Counted from the stretch's first letter, positions 42,885-52,204 are shown. The stretch: 64,000 nt of DNA from Acidobacteriota bacterium (GCA_039028635.1 JBCCHV010000003.1:62001-126000); one strand, 5' to 3'. Notes: generated from the sequence alone by a model not told the origin. Translations and numbers: made by a program.

Positions 42885-42955
42885 GGGGTTGGAAGGAAAG
42901 TTCGACAAACTCGGCGCGGCCCGACCGGACGGGCCCGCTTGCGGAGAACGGGATC

Positions 42956-43327
42956 ATGCAAGAAACAACCGAAATCCAGCCCGTGGCGCCGCCGGAGGGT
43001 CCCATCGTGGTCACCCCCAAGGCTGTCGAGATGGTCAAGATCACCCGCGACCAGGAGGGCATCGACCCGACCTACAGCCTCCGGGTGGCAGTGCGCGGCG
43101 GTGGCTGCAGCGGCTTCGAGTACGCCCTCGACTTCGACGACGAGAAGCGCGAGAACGACTTCGTGCTCGAGTACGACGGCTTGAACGTGGTGATCGACAG
43201 CGTCAGCGCCCGCTACCTCGAAGGCACCACAATCGACTACGTGTTGGGCATGACCGGAGCCGGCTTCAAGTTCAACAACCCGAAGGCCGTCGGCACCTGC
43301 GGCTGCGGCTCGTCCTTCGCCGTTTAA
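42956..43327 (+). CDS. Iron-sulfur cluster assembly protein, IscA/ErpA type
   Basis: The 123-residue protein has the three A-type carrier cysteines: Cys51 in GGGCSGFEY, and Cys115 and Cys117 in TCGCGSSF. The core LRVAVRGGGCSGFEYALDFDD is typical. A-type proteins carry Fe-S clusters from scaffold proteins to target enzymes. An N-terminal ~18-residue extension precedes the core. It overlaps the convergent YgfZ-type gene by four bases, so both are tied to Fe-S biology in one place. Confidence 0.95.
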   Translation: MQETTEIQPVAPPEGPIVVTPKAVEMVKITRDQEGIDPTYSLRVAVRGGGCSGFEYALDFDDEKRENDFVLEYDGLNVVIDSVSARYLEGTTIDYVLGMTGAGFKFNNPKAVGTCGCGSSFAV

Positions 43328-44238
43328 GGGACGACGCGCGCTTCGACGGAGTCGGCGGTGAGGACGACCCCTTCGTCCCAGGCCTTGCGGCGGACCATCG
43401 CCAGGGCCGCCCTGCCGCCCGACCCGACGGTACCGACGATCGCCATCTTCTTGCCGTCGAGCTCGAGGCTCTGCCCTTCGACCAAACCTCCGGTGGGCGC
43501 TTCGAGGCGGCGGATCTGCCGCTGAACGCCGCCCCGATAGTGGATGCGGGCGATCACTTCCTGCCCCAGATAACACCCCTTGGTGTAGCTCACCGCCTCG
43601 TCGAGGCCGGTCTCCTGAGGAAAGTGAGCCGTGTCGAAGTCGCGCCCGAAGCGCGGCAGGCCCTGCGCGACGCGCCAAGCGTCTTCGACCTGCGGATCCG
43701 CCGTCGGCGGTAGCTCCGTCGGCAGCACACCGTCGTCCGCCCACAGGGTCCAGGCCTCGACCCCGAGAAGCTCCTCGCGCCCGGCCCAAAGCTGCCGACC
43801 GTCGATCTCGAGTCGCAGGCCGCCCCAGCGGGGCACCGCTGAAAGATCGGCTCCCTCGGCGCGCTGCGCCAGCCATTCGCGACTGCCGTCGCCGGCGAGA
43901 ACCACGGCAGTCCCCTCGTAGGGCAGGATCTCGACCCGGTCGACGATGACGTACTTGGTGAGGTGCTCGGCGATCTCCTCTCGCAGCCCCTCCGGCAGGG
44001 CGAGCAGGAGATCGTCGCCGCGGTGATTCAGCACCGCATCGGCCTGGATCTTGCCCTTGGCGGTGGTCACGAACCCATAGGCCCCATCGCCAGGTGCCAG
44101 GCCTTTGACCTCGAAAGTCACCAGGCCGTGGAGGAAACGCTGGTTGTCCGCACCGCGCAGGATCAGGGCCGAGCGGCCGGTCGTCGCCAGGGTCGCCACG
44201 GCCGGGAGCTCTGCAGCCTTTGAATCATCTCCGCTCAT
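43324..44238 (-). CDS. YgfZ/GcvT-domain folate-binding protein
   Basis: The 304-residue protein has the diagnostic KGCYLGQEVIARIHYRGG signature (KGCYxGQE) of YgfZ-type proteins, here with the pair VSYTKGCY. YgfZ uses a folate and supports maturation or repair of some Fe-S enzymes. The N-terminal half has the GcvT-like sequence LRGADNQRFLHGLVTFEV. TAGGCT lies six bases before the ATG and there is no Shine-Dalgarno sequence, which suggests a leaderless mRNA. It is convergent with the IscA gene and divergent (41 bases) from a hydrolase gene. Confidence 0.92.
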   Translation of the reverse strand: MSGDDSKAAELPAVATLATTGRSALILRGADNQRFLHGLVTFEVKGLAPGDGAYGFVTTAKGKIQADAVLNHRGDDLLLALPEGLREEIAEHLTKYVIVDRVEILPYEGTAVVLAGDGSREWLAQRAEGADLSAVPRWGGLRLEIDGRQLWAGREELLGVEAWTLWADDGVLPTELPPTADPQVEDAWRVAQGLPRFGRDFDTAHFPQETGLDEAVSYTKGCYLGQEVIARIHYRGGVQRQIRRLEAPTGGLVEGQSLELDGKKMAIVGTVGSGGRAALAMVRRKAWDEGVVLTADSVEARVVP

Positions 44239-44244
44239 ATTCGC

Positions 44245-44250
44245 AGCCTA
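44245..44250 (-). promoter_or_regulatory. Putative -10 hexamer of the ygfZ-type gene
   Basis: On the minus strand TAGGCT is followed by six bases and the ATG at 44238. It fits TANNNT but is otherwise a weak match. The whole intergenic region is 41 bases, so very little space remains for an untranslated leader. Confidence 0.35.
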
Positions 44251-44267
44251 GCAGGTTCAAGCAGAGC

Positions 44268-44273
44268 TAGAAT
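44268..44273 (+). promoter_or_regulatory. Putative -10 hexamer of the alpha/beta hydrolase gene
   Basis: TAGAAT (5/6 match) is followed by six bases and the GTG at 44280. The position predicts a start at the first base of the coding region. Confidence 0.5.
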
Positions 44274-44279
44274 CGCCGC

Positions 44280-45116
44280 GTGATCGAGCAGACTTCCTTC
44301 TCCCTTCGCCTCTCCACCGAACGTGTTCTCCACGGCATCGTCGATCGGCCCGCCGGCCCGGGACCTTGGCCGGTGACGGTTCTTTGCCACGGCTTCAAAG
44401 GCTTTATGGAATGGGGCTTCTTCCCCTCCCTGGGACTGCTGCTAGCGGAGCGCGGCTTCGCCGCCGTGCGGTTCAATTTCTCCGGCGCCGGCATGGCCCC
44501 AGGGGACGACAAGGTCACCGACCTGGCAGCCTTCGAAGACAACACCTTCAGCCGCGAAGCGGAAGAGCTGCGGGAGCTGCTGTCGCGCCTGGCGGAGATC
44601 GGCGGTGACACCTTCGATCTCGACCGCCTCGGCCTCTTCGGCCACAGCCGCGCCGGCGCCGCCACCTTGCTCGCCGCCGCCGACGAGACATCGGGCGTGC
44701 GCGCCCTGGTGACCTGGGCGGCGATCGCGACCGTCGACCGCTGGACCGAAGAGCAAAAGGAACAATGGCGCCGGGAAGGCGTCTTCGGCATTCTCAACGG
44801 TCGCACCGGCCAGCGCCTAGCCCTCGGCCGCGGCCTTCTCGAAGACCTCCAGAACAGCACGACGAGTCTCGATCTGGAAGCCGCCGCGAAGCGCCTGAAG
44901 ATCCCCTGGCTGATCGTCCACGGTGTCGAGGACGAAACCGTCGCGATCGCCGAAGGCCGCGCCCTGGCGCAGGCCGCCAAAGGCCACGCCGAGATGGTCG
45001 AAATCGCCGATGGCAACCACACCCTCGGCGCCCGCCATCCCTTCATCGGGCCGACGCCGGCCCTGATTCAGGCCCTCAACGCCACCCAGGCCCTGTACCG
45101 GAGAATCCTGCGATGA
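44280..45116 (+). CDS. Alpha/beta hydrolase
   Basis: The 278-residue protein has a hydrolase fold with the oxyanion-region sequence LCHGFKGFMEWGFFP, the nucleophile elbow GHSRAG (LFGHSRAGAATLL), an acid in HGVEDETV and a His in IADGNHTLG. It resembles dienelactone hydrolase/BAAT-type enzymes; the substrate is unknown. The GTG start follows TAGAAT by six bases. The stop overlaps the isochorismatase-family start (ATGA). Confidence 0.9.
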   Translation: MIEQTSFSLRLSTERVLHGIVDRPAGPGPWPVTVLCHGFKGFMEWGFFPSLGLLLAERGFAAVRFNFSGAGMAPGDDKVTDLAAFEDNTFSREAEELRELLSRLAEIGGDTFDLDRLGLFGHSRAGAATLLAAADETSGVRALVTWAAIATVDRWTEEQKEQWRREGVFGILNGRTGQRLALGRGLLEDLQNSTTSLDLEAAAKRLKIPWLIVHGVEDETVAIAEGRALAQAAKGHAEMVEIADGNHTLGARHPFIGPTPALIQALNATQALYRRILR

Positions 45117-45775
45117 AGCGCAACGACTGGCTGTTCTGGGACATCGACACCCAGGTGGATTTCATCCACCCCGACGGCAAGCTCTATGTGCCGACGGCCG
45201 AGACCCTGACCGAGAATCTCGAGCGTCTGACAACCACCGCCCTGGCCGAGGGAGTTCCGATCTTCGCCTCGGCCGACGATCACGAGCTCGCCGACGACGA
45301 GATCAGCGAGCAACCGGATTTCCAGGACACCTTTCCACCGCACTGCATGCGCGGCACCGCCGGGGCGGCGCGGATCGCCGAGACCACCGTTGCCGGTGCG
45401 CGGGCCCTCGGCCCCAGCGCGATCCCGGCGGAGGAGATCGCGGCGCTGCTCGATGATCGACCGGCCGTGATCTTCCTCAAAAAGACCTTCGACGTCTTCT
45501 CGAATCCCAACACCGAGAAGCTCCTCGACGCCCTCGATCCGGCCCGGGTTGTGGTCTATGGCGTTGCCCTCGACATTTGCAATCGCTACGCCGTCGAGGG
45601 GTTGCTGGCCCGCAACCGCCGCGTCACTCTGATCACCGACGCCACCGCCGCCATCGACAGCCACCGCGGCGAGAACCTGCTGAGGAGCTGGAGCGACCGC
45701 GGCGTCGAGCTGATGACCTGCGACGACTTCCTCGCCGAGAACTTTCAGACAGCAAGAGTCGAGGCCAGTCCCTGA
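45113..45775 (+). CDS. Isochorismatase-family (cysteine) hydrolase
   Basis: The 220-residue protein has the catalytic Asp in DTQVDF (Asp16), a Lys in FLKKTFDVFSNP and the nucleophile Cys156 in GVALDICNRYAVEGLL, the triad of nicotinamidase/isochorismatase-fold hydrolases. The best resemblance is to nicotinamidase-like enzymes, but a metal-site HxH as in PncA is not evident, so the substrate (nicotinamide or another amide) is open. Its ATG overlaps the previous stop, so the two hydrolases are co-translated. A frame from 44765 is not used. Confidence 0.9.
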   Translation: MKRNDWLFWDIDTQVDFIHPDGKLYVPTAETLTENLERLTTTALAEGVPIFASADDHELADDEISEQPDFQDTFPPHCMRGTAGAARIAETTVAGARALGPSAIPAEEIAALLDDRPAVIFLKKTFDVFSNPNTEKLLDALDPARVVVYGVALDICNRYAVEGLLARNRRVTLITDATAAIDSHRGENLLRSWSDRGVELMTCDDFLAENFQTARVEASP

Positions 45776-45783
45776 TCGAGGAA

Positions 45784-46992
45784 TCAGCGCTGACCCTTGC
45801 GGGAAGCTCGTACGATCCAAAAGATCAGCAACAGAACCGAGACGAGAAGACCGATCCAGAGCGGGCTGAATGACGAGCCCGAGGCAGGCTCCGGCGGCGC
45901 CGCCGAAGGCTCGGCGATCTCGAGGGTTGCGACATTGGACGGCATGCCATCGAGGCCCGACGGGCTGATCGCCCTCACTTGCCAAAAGTAACTACCCGCC
46001 GCCAAACCGCTCGCAGCCCAACGCGCCTCTTCCGTGACCCCACGCGATACCGGTCGCGCACATCGGCGATCGGCACAGACGGCGATCCGATAGCCCTCGG
46101 CTCCCACCACCGGCTGCCACGATAGCTCGGCCGCCTGTCCGTCATCTGACCGCACCGCATTGACCCCCAAATTCGGGGGCGTCGGCAGTACCTCCGGCGC
46201 GCTGGGCTCACCGTTCTCGGCCACCACCGTTCCCATGCCGGACTCGAGTCGCACCTCTGATTCCGCTCCCCGCACGGTCGTCGCTCCTTCGAAGGCCATG
46301 AAGCGGGTCGTTCCCGCCTCATCGACTCTGCTCCTCAAGTGAGCATCCGAACTGTCAAGGGCCACCTTCGCGACCGCGCCCTTCGCCAGCAGCTCGACTT
46401 CCGCGGCAGTGGACGCTTCCGCGACCTGGGCCAAGACGTCGAGGGCTCCATCGACGATCTCGACCTTGCCGTAGCGACTGCGCGGACGCACCTGCCGATC
46501 ACGCAAGAAGACGATGGAATCCGCACCGACGGTGAGATCGACGTCGTCGAAGAAGGCCAGGCCAGCGGCGGACTTCTCGAAGGTTCGAACGGCATGCCCC
46601 CGATCGAGCTTCTCTCCCGTGATGGCCTGCTGCCACGGATTGGGCGGACGCTGTCCCTCGACCCTCTGGAGAGTCCATGCAATCAGGGCGGAGGTGGGCT
46701 CGGGGGCAGGAGTCGGTTCCGGGGCAACATCGGCCGGCGCCGATGCCTGGACCAGTGCACAGTCTGATGGCAGCTGAAGCATCGCCCCGACGGGAATCAA
46801 GTCAGGATCGGCGAGTTGAGGATTCGCTCGGGCCAGAGCGAGCCACTGATCACCATCGTCGTAGCACCTCTCGGCCAGTGACCAGAGCGTGTCGCCCGGC
46901 ACAACTTCATACTCGCCTGCCGAGATCTGGGTCCCCAAGACCGAGATCACGACAACGATCGACATCAGACAACCAACCATCTTCGAGTTCAT
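45784..46992 (-). CDS. LysM and FecR-like domain protein, membrane anchored, partner of the kinase gene
   Basis: The 402-residue product has a signal peptide, a LysM domain (YEVVPGDTLWSLAERCYDDGDQWLALARANPQL, ~28-75), a proline-rich spacer, and a FecR-like beta domain (EKLDRGHAVRTFEKSAAGLAFFDDVDLTVGADSIVFLR...). Next is a fibronectin-type segment (AAELSWQPVVGAEGYRIAV...SYFWQVRAISPSGL) and a C-terminal transmembrane helix (LWIGLLVSVLLLIFWIV). It would reach from the inner membrane to the peptidoglycan. It begins 20 bases after the Ser/Thr kinase gene and has GAGGA upstream, so the two form one operon. Confidence 0.88.
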   Translation of the reverse strand: MNSKMVGCLMSIVVVISVLGTQISAGEYEVVPGDTLWSLAERCYDDGDQWLALARANPQLADPDLIPVGAMLQLPSDCALVQASAPADVAPEPTPAPEPTSALIAWTLQRVEGQRPPNPWQQAITGEKLDRGHAVRTFEKSAAGLAFFDDVDLTVGADSIVFLRDRQVRPRSRYGKVEIVDGALDVLAQVAEASTAAEVELLAKGAVAKVALDSSDAHLRSRVDEAGTTRFMAFEGATTVRGAESEVRLESGMGTVVAENGEPSAPEVLPTPPNLGVNAVRSDDGQAAELSWQPVVGAEGYRIAVCADRRCARPVSRGVTEEARWAASGLAAGSYFWQVRAISPSGLDGMPSNVATLEIAEPSAAPPEPASGSSFSPLWIGLLVSVLLLIFWIVRASRKGQR

Positions 46993-47012
46993 GAGAGTCC
47001 TCGCGAGGAGCG

Positions 47013-49073
47013 CTATTGGTTCTTGGACCGCGGGTCCGTGACCGAATGGGTGGGGAGATTCGAGGAAGCGGACGAAGGAATCCGTACGGTTTGTAAGAGT
47101 TGCGCCGAAATGATCGCGCCGCCGAGATCGACCGTGGCGGTCGCGGGAGAAGCCTCGTCTTGCTCGCGCCGATCTGCCTCGGCCCCCTCCCAGGGATGCT
47201 GCCTCGCCAACTCGCCAAAACGGCGCGCAGCCTCACGTGCAGACGACAGCCGCTCTGCAGGATCTTTCCGAAGCAGATCCATGATCAGCTCGTCGAGTCC
47301 GGGAGGAATTCCAGGCCGGCGCGAGGCCGGCACTGCCACCTCGGCCTGCAATGTCTGCAGGAGCACCGCGCGCAGCGAACCGCCGGTGAAGGGCTCCTCA
47401 CCGACGACACAGCGATAGGCCATCACTCCGAGGGCGAAAAGATCGGAGCGCTCATCTCGCCCCTCGCCCAGGATCGTTTCCGGCGGCAGGTACCCTGGCG
47501 TGCCGTAGAGGAAGCCAGACTCCTTGCTCAAATTGGTCATCGCGTGGGAGATCCCGAAGTCGGTGATCTTGGTGCGACCGTCCTCCCGGATGAGGACGTT
47601 GCCTGGCTTGATGTCGTAGTGCAGGACCCCCTCGTGGTGAGCGGCCGCCAGCGCCGTCGCAACGGAATGGCAGACGTGGATGGCCATCGGGATGGGAAGT
47701 TGACGCTGACGGCCCAGGTGGGTCCGCAGACTGTCCCCCGAGACGAACTCCATGGCGATGAAGCTGGTCTCGGCGGCGTCCTGAACATCGTAGACCTGAA
47801 CGACGTTCGGATGATTGAGGCGCGCAATCGTCGCCGCCTCGGTCAGCAGGTCGCCAGAAGGCGTCAAGTCCGACTCGAGCTGCCCCGAAAGCTTGAGGGT
47901 TTTGATCGCGACCGGCCGCTTGAGGATCGGGTCCCAGCCCATGAAGACGCTTCCCATGGCCCCTTCGCCGATCACTTCCAACACCTGGTACCGCCCCAAG
48001 AACACTTTGTCGAGGGCCTCGTCCTGGGAAACGTGCCGCGCCAGCGCTTCGAAGGAGCTTTTGAGTCGCGAGATTTCGTCGCCACGAAAGTCCGCGGCTT
48101 CTCCCAGGACCTCGCTTTGACTGGCGATCAGCCGGCGCAGGGGAGCGACGACGGAGCGGTAGCCGAGAGCGGAGAGCAGCAACACCAAACCCAGTGCCAG
48201 GCCAATCGCGAGCACCGATCGCCGACGCATATCGCGGCTCACCCGCTCGGCCACGGCCGAGCTCTGCAGGGACACCACGAACCACGGGGAGTCGAGGACC
48301 GGCGAAAAGGCACCCAAGTACTCGACGCCGCGATGCCCGAAGCGGCCTGCACCAGAGAGGCGTTGCTCGGCAGCCAACGTCAACAGGGACGGCGGAACTT
48401 CCTCGCTGGAAGCACCGGAGCCCCAGAGAACCCGTTCCTCTTCGGCGAGCCAGACAGTGGCTTCGGGGCCGAGCTCGTCCGGATGGAGAGACCGATCCGT
48501 CTCGAGGGTGTCAAAGACTCCAACCAGGAAAAGACCCCGAGAGTCCCTGGCGAGCGCTCGCCGAGCCACGAACCAGCGAGCGCCTTCGAAGGCGACGAAG
48601 GTGTCGCTCGCAGCGCCCTGCTCCGCGATCAAGCGAGACACCTCGGCGGGAGCTACCTCGCGCTGCGCCCTGAGGACCTCGCGCCCACCGGCATCTGCCA
48701 GTGAAAGGGCGACGAGACCGAGATCCTCGGCCTCCTCGAGAAGGATCGACAGCCGACTCCGGATCGACTCGACTTCCACGGAACTCCAGCCGCCCTCGGC
48801 CGCGGCAACTCGCAGGAATGTGCGCCGAGCCGAGATCTCGACCTGGACCTGGGAGGCAGCCGCGTCGGCCGCAACGGCGTGCGATCTGAGAACCTGTTCG
48901 GTGAGAGCATTCCGGTTGACTCCCACCAGCTGCAGCGCCAGGGCGAGAATCGGTACCAGGCCGACGATCGCCAAAGCCAGGACCAGCCGAGGCAGCAAAC
49001 CGACACCACCCGACGTGGTCGGCGAGGGAGACGACGCTGTTTCCGGAGACGGCTTCTCTCGAGTCGGCTGCAT
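47013..49073 (-). CDS. Transmembrane Ser/Thr kinase with N-terminal extracytoplasmic sensor and HYD catalytic loop
   Basis: From the ATG at 49073 (GGAG upstream) the product has 686 residues. A transmembrane segment (~24-49) is followed by an extracytoplasmic sensor region of ~240 residues, a second transmembrane segment (SVLAIGLALGLVLLLSALGY) and a HAMP-like joint. The C-terminal kinase domain has the glycine loop IGEGAMGSVF, the Lys in VAIKTL, a catalytic loop HYD at residues 485-487 (LHYDIKPGNVL) and DFG (TDFGISH). Tyr replaces the Arg of HRD, so this is a non-RD kinase; the Asp and Lys are kept, so activity is possible. Its partner LysM/FecR gene follows after 20 bases. Confidence 0.93.
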   Translation of the reverse strand: MQPTREKPSPETASSPSPTTSGGVGLLPRLVLALAIVGLVPILALALQLVGVNRNALTEQVLRSHAVAADAAASQVQVEISARRTFLRVAAAEGGWSSVEVESIRSRLSILLEEAEDLGLVALSLADAGGREVLRAQREVAPAEVSRLIAEQGAASDTFVAFEGARWFVARRALARDSRGLFLVGVFDTLETDRSLHPDELGPEATVWLAEEERVLWGSGASSEEVPPSLLTLAAEQRLSGAGRFGHRGVEYLGAFSPVLDSPWFVVSLQSSAVAERVSRDMRRRSVLAIGLALGLVLLLSALGYRSVVAPLRRLIASQSEVLGEAADFRGDEISRLKSSFEALARHVSQDEALDKVFLGRYQVLEVIGEGAMGSVFMGWDPILKRPVAIKTLKLSGQLESDLTPSGDLLTEAATIARLNHPNVVQVYDVQDAAETSFIAMEFVSGDSLRTHLGRQRQLPIPMAIHVCHSVATALAAAHHEGVLHYDIKPGNVLIREDGRTKITDFGISHAMTNLSKESGFLYGTPGYLPPETILGEGRDERSDLFALGVMAYRCVVGEEPFTGGSLRAVLLQTLQAEVAVPASRRPGIPPGLDELIMDLLRKDPAERLSSAREAARRFGELARQHPWEGAEADRREQDEASPATATVDLGGAIISAQLLQTVRIPSSASSNLPTHSVTDPRSKNQ

Positions 49074-49222
49074 GGTGCTCCAGGCATTTCGTCCTGCAGC
49101 CAACGACGATGCTCAAAAGAAGGAAAGGAAGGACCAGATCTTACAGCCATCGAGCCGTGAGACGCCAGAACCCCGAAAGAACGGCAGCCGCCGACCGATG
49201 ATCCCGGAACCGGACTCCCGAG

Positions 49223-50710
49223 CTAGGCGAAATCGAGCCAGCCTTCGCGGCTTCCGAAGCGCGCTTCGTAGGCCTTGGCGTCGAGCTTGCGGCGGGTGCT
49301 GTCGGAGGTCATGTAGCGAATCTTGCCGAAGATCGGCCGCTCCGGCCCCCAGGCCCGATCGAACAGGCCGAGACACCAGAAGATGCCGCTGTAGGAGTTG
49401 GGGTTGCGGCCATCGAGGGCGTACTTGTTGTTGAGCTCCACCATGCGCTCGAGCGCTTGCCGCGGCGTCTCCGACCACTCGAAGATCTTCTTGCCCCACA
49501 GCATGCGCAGATAGTTGTGGATCCTGCCGGTGGTGACCAGCTCGTTCTGCGCCGCGTTCCACAGGGAGTCGTGGGTCTGGGAGCTCTCGAGCTCTTCGTC
49601 GCTGTAGAGGGTCGGCCGAGGGTCCTGGCGATGCTCTTCGAGGGTGGTGCGGGCCCAGGGCGGAAGAGCCTCGTAGGTGTCGTAGTCCGGCCGCAGTCGG
49701 GTCGAGTTGTAGCCCAGCTCGCGCCAGGTGACGAGTTGGTCGAGGTAGGCCTCCGCCGGCGGGCTCATGCCCCACCAGCCGTTGCGGCTCCCGGTGGCCT
49801 TCTCGGCCAGACGATCGACGTTCCAGTCTTCGTGCCCGCAGAGGGCGGCGAACACCCGATGGCTCGACAGGTGGCCGAAGTGGAGATAGGCCGAGAGCTC
49901 GCTGGTCGCCCGATCGCGGACTTCGAGGCGGCCATCGACATAGCGCGCGAAGCGACGCGCCATGAAGCTCTCGAGCGCACCTTCGGCGGCCCGCGGCCCT
50001 CCCGGCTCGGACGCCACCACGGTCACCCGGTGGTCGATGGGCAAGGACGCCAGGTCCAGCGACGCCGGTTCGGCGACCGGCCAACGATCGGTGACGGCGG
50101 CGGGCAGAGGGCCCGACCAGGGCGGCGCCTCGTAGGTCGACCAGGGATCCGAACGCGGCCTCTCGAGCAGATGGGGCGTCAGGGTCTTCTGCAAGAAGCG
50201 GCGAAAATCCACCGCCCGGGAGAACAGCCGATCGGTGGCGGTGAGCGGTAGCAGACCGTTCGAGTCCACCGCCTCGAGGCGTACCGACAAACCCTCGCCG
50301 GCCGCCGCCACCATGCGCGGCAGGAAGAAGCAGGGAAATTCGTCGGTCACCACCACGGCCGCCCGTTCCGCCAGGGCGGCCAGCAGACCCCGGCCGGCAC
50401 CGACCGTCGGCTCGACATAGGGGTAGTAGGCCACCGGCCCGGCCTCGAGCGCCCGGCGGTTGTCTTCCATCCCGGCGATCACGAAGCCGTGGAAGCGATC
50501 CGAAGCCCAGCGATAGTCGCAGCGCAGGGCTTCGAGGATCAGCAGGGGCTTGCCGAGGGACGCGGCCCATTCGACGGCCCGATCGAGGGCAAAGTTCCAG
50601 TCGGTGCGGCGGTTGGCGATCATCCAGTAGAGAACGTAGTCACCGGCGCCGTTCACTACTTCTCGGTTGACCTGCCGCACCCGCAGCGTGGGGACTTTCG
50701 AGGCTTCCAT
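49223..50710 (-). CDS. Class II deoxyribodipyrimidine photolyase
   Basis: The ~495-residue protein has the N-terminal cryptochrome/photolyase Rossmann domain (YVLYWMIANRRTDWNFALDRAVEWAASLGKPLLIL) and the FAD-binding C-terminal half with SAYLHFGHLSSHRVF and GRIHNYLRMLWGKKIFEW. These match class II CPD photolyases, which repair cyclobutane dimers with blue light. The ATG at 50710 has AGGAAG upstream; a TTG at 50725 precedes it in frame. It is divergent from ltrA. Confidence 0.94.
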   Translation of the reverse strand: MEASKVPTLRVRQVNREVVNGAGDYVLYWMIANRRTDWNFALDRAVEWAASLGKPLLILEALRCDYRWASDRFHGFVIAGMEDNRRALEAGPVAYYPYVEPTVGAGRGLLAALAERAAVVVTDEFPCFFLPRMVAAAGEGLSVRLEAVDSNGLLPLTATDRLFSRAVDFRRFLQKTLTPHLLERPRSDPWSTYEAPPWSGPLPAAVTDRWPVAEPASLDLASLPIDHRVTVVASEPGGPRAAEGALESFMARRFARYVDGRLEVRDRATSELSAYLHFGHLSSHRVFAALCGHEDWNVDRLAEKATGSRNGWWGMSPPAEAYLDQLVTWRELGYNSTRLRPDYDTYEALPPWARTTLEEHRQDPRPTLYSDEELESSQTHDSLWNAAQNELVTTGRIHNYLRMLWGKKIFEWSETPRQALERMVELNNKYALDGRNPNSYSGIFWCLGLFDRAWGPERPIFGKIRYMTSDSTRRKLDAKAYEARFGSREGWLDFA

Positions 50711-50927
50711 CCAACTTCCTCCCAAACTCGGCTTTTACCCTGGAACCGGCCCCTGCGGGCACCGGTTTTCGGCTCCGAACGGCCCTACTCGACCACCAAA
50801 TCTCGACAACTTGTAGACTTCAGGCCGACTTCCGACCAGCGATCGAGGTTGTGGATTCGTTCGAGCGCTCCTGCTTCGTGCGACCAATCCCGACCCGGTG
50901 AATCAGATCCCCGACTTCGAGGACTCC

Positions 50928-52124
50928 ATGGCGCTTAACGAGAGTAGCAAGTCCGTCTTGATCAATCCGATCGTCGTTCGCGGCGTCGAGGAGGACCACC
51001 GTGCCGCGACGCCCTTGGAGCTGTTCTATGACCTGGTCTACGTCGTGGCGATCGCCAGTCTCGCGGCTCAGTTCCATCACAAGATCTCCGATGGGGAGCA
51101 CGTCGGTTACGCCATTCTGATGTACCTCTGGATCTTCTGGTGTATCTGGTGGCCCTGGAATACCTACACATGGTTCGCCTCGGGCTACGACACGGATGAC
51201 GCCCAGTTTCGTCTCGCGTCCTTCGTCCAGATGGTCGGAGCCATCATCATCGCCGTCGGCGTCGAGTCGGCTTTCAAGAAGGAAGAGTTTCTGGTCATGA
51301 TGGTGGGTTACGTCGTCATGCGCCTCCCTTATGTCCTGCTCTGGCTCAAGGTGGCACGGGACGACCGCCGCTCCCGCCCCATTGCGCTGCGCTACGCAGC
51401 GGGGGTCTTCCTGGTCCAGGTCGGCTGGTCGCTGGCCGTTCTGTTCTTCCAGAACTGGTATGTGATGGGCGGTCTGCTGGTTCTCGAGATGCTGGTTCCC
51501 TTGGCGGCGGAAAGATCCGTCGACCGGGGTCGCAACACCTCCTACCACTTCCATCACATCGAAGAGCGCCTCGGCCTGTTGACGATCATCGTTCTCGGCG
51601 AATCGATCCTGGCCTCGGTGTACGCCTTCCGGAAGATGACCGAGCACTACACTCCCGAGTTGGCGACGCTCGCCGCGGGCACGCTGCTGATCCTCTTCTC
51701 CATGTGGTGGCTCTATTTCGACGATCGAGTCGCCGACGAGCTGGCCGATGAGCGAAAGGCCTTCGTGTGGGGCTACGGGCACTACTTCGTGTTCGCGGCG
51801 GCGACGGCCGTCGGAGCACTGATCAGCGTCAACGTGGACACCCTGACGGACCATGCGACGATTTCCTCGGACCAGGCGGTCGTGGGGTTGGCGTGGGCCA
51901 TCGCCGCTTACCTGGTGGCCGTCTGGCTGTGCCATGACTTCCTGATCGAGAAACCAGGGCTACCAAAGGTCGAGCTTCTCGGCCTCGCCGTGTTGGTGGT
52001 CGTCGTCGCGATGACGACCCGGAGTGTGCTGCTCATCGGGCTCACCTTCGTCGGCCTCAACGCCCTTCGGCTCGCCCGTCGACACCGCGCCCACCTCGCC
52101 GAGCGATCGGGCGCCGAAGGGTAG
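50928..52124 (+). CDS. LtrA-family membrane protein
   Basis: The 398-residue protein has about 11 transmembrane segments and the family hallmarks ATPLELFYDLVYVVAIA near the start, RNTSYHFHHIEERLGLLTIIVLGESIL in the middle and WWLYFDD later. LtrA ('low temperature requirement A') proteins are polytopic membrane proteins without a settled function. GAGGA precedes the ATG at 50928; a GTG at 50898 is a possible alternative that would add ten residues. Confidence 0.9.
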   Translation: MALNESSKSVLINPIVVRGVEEDHRAATPLELFYDLVYVVAIASLAAQFHHKISDGEHVGYAILMYLWIFWCIWWPWNTYTWFASGYDTDDAQFRLASFVQMVGAIIIAVGVESAFKKEEFLVMMVGYVVMRLPYVLLWLKVARDDRRSRPIALRYAAGVFLVQVGWSLAVLFFQNWYVMGGLLVLEMLVPLAAERSVDRGRNTSYHFHHIEERLGLLTIIVLGESILASVYAFRKMTEHYTPELATLAAGTLLILFSMWWLYFDDRVADELADERKAFVWGYGHYFVFAAATAVGALISVNVDTLTDHATISSDQAVVGLAWAIAAYLVAVWLCHDFLIEKPGLPKVELLGLAVLVVVVAMTTRSVLLIGLTFVGLNALRLARRHRAHLAERSGAEG

Positions 52125-52204
52125 CGGGATGAGAGTGCGCCGTGGAAAGGCGCGCGCAGAAATAGCAGCCGGTTCGGTTCTCCAAGGGTTCGGAGACCAG
52201 GCCC

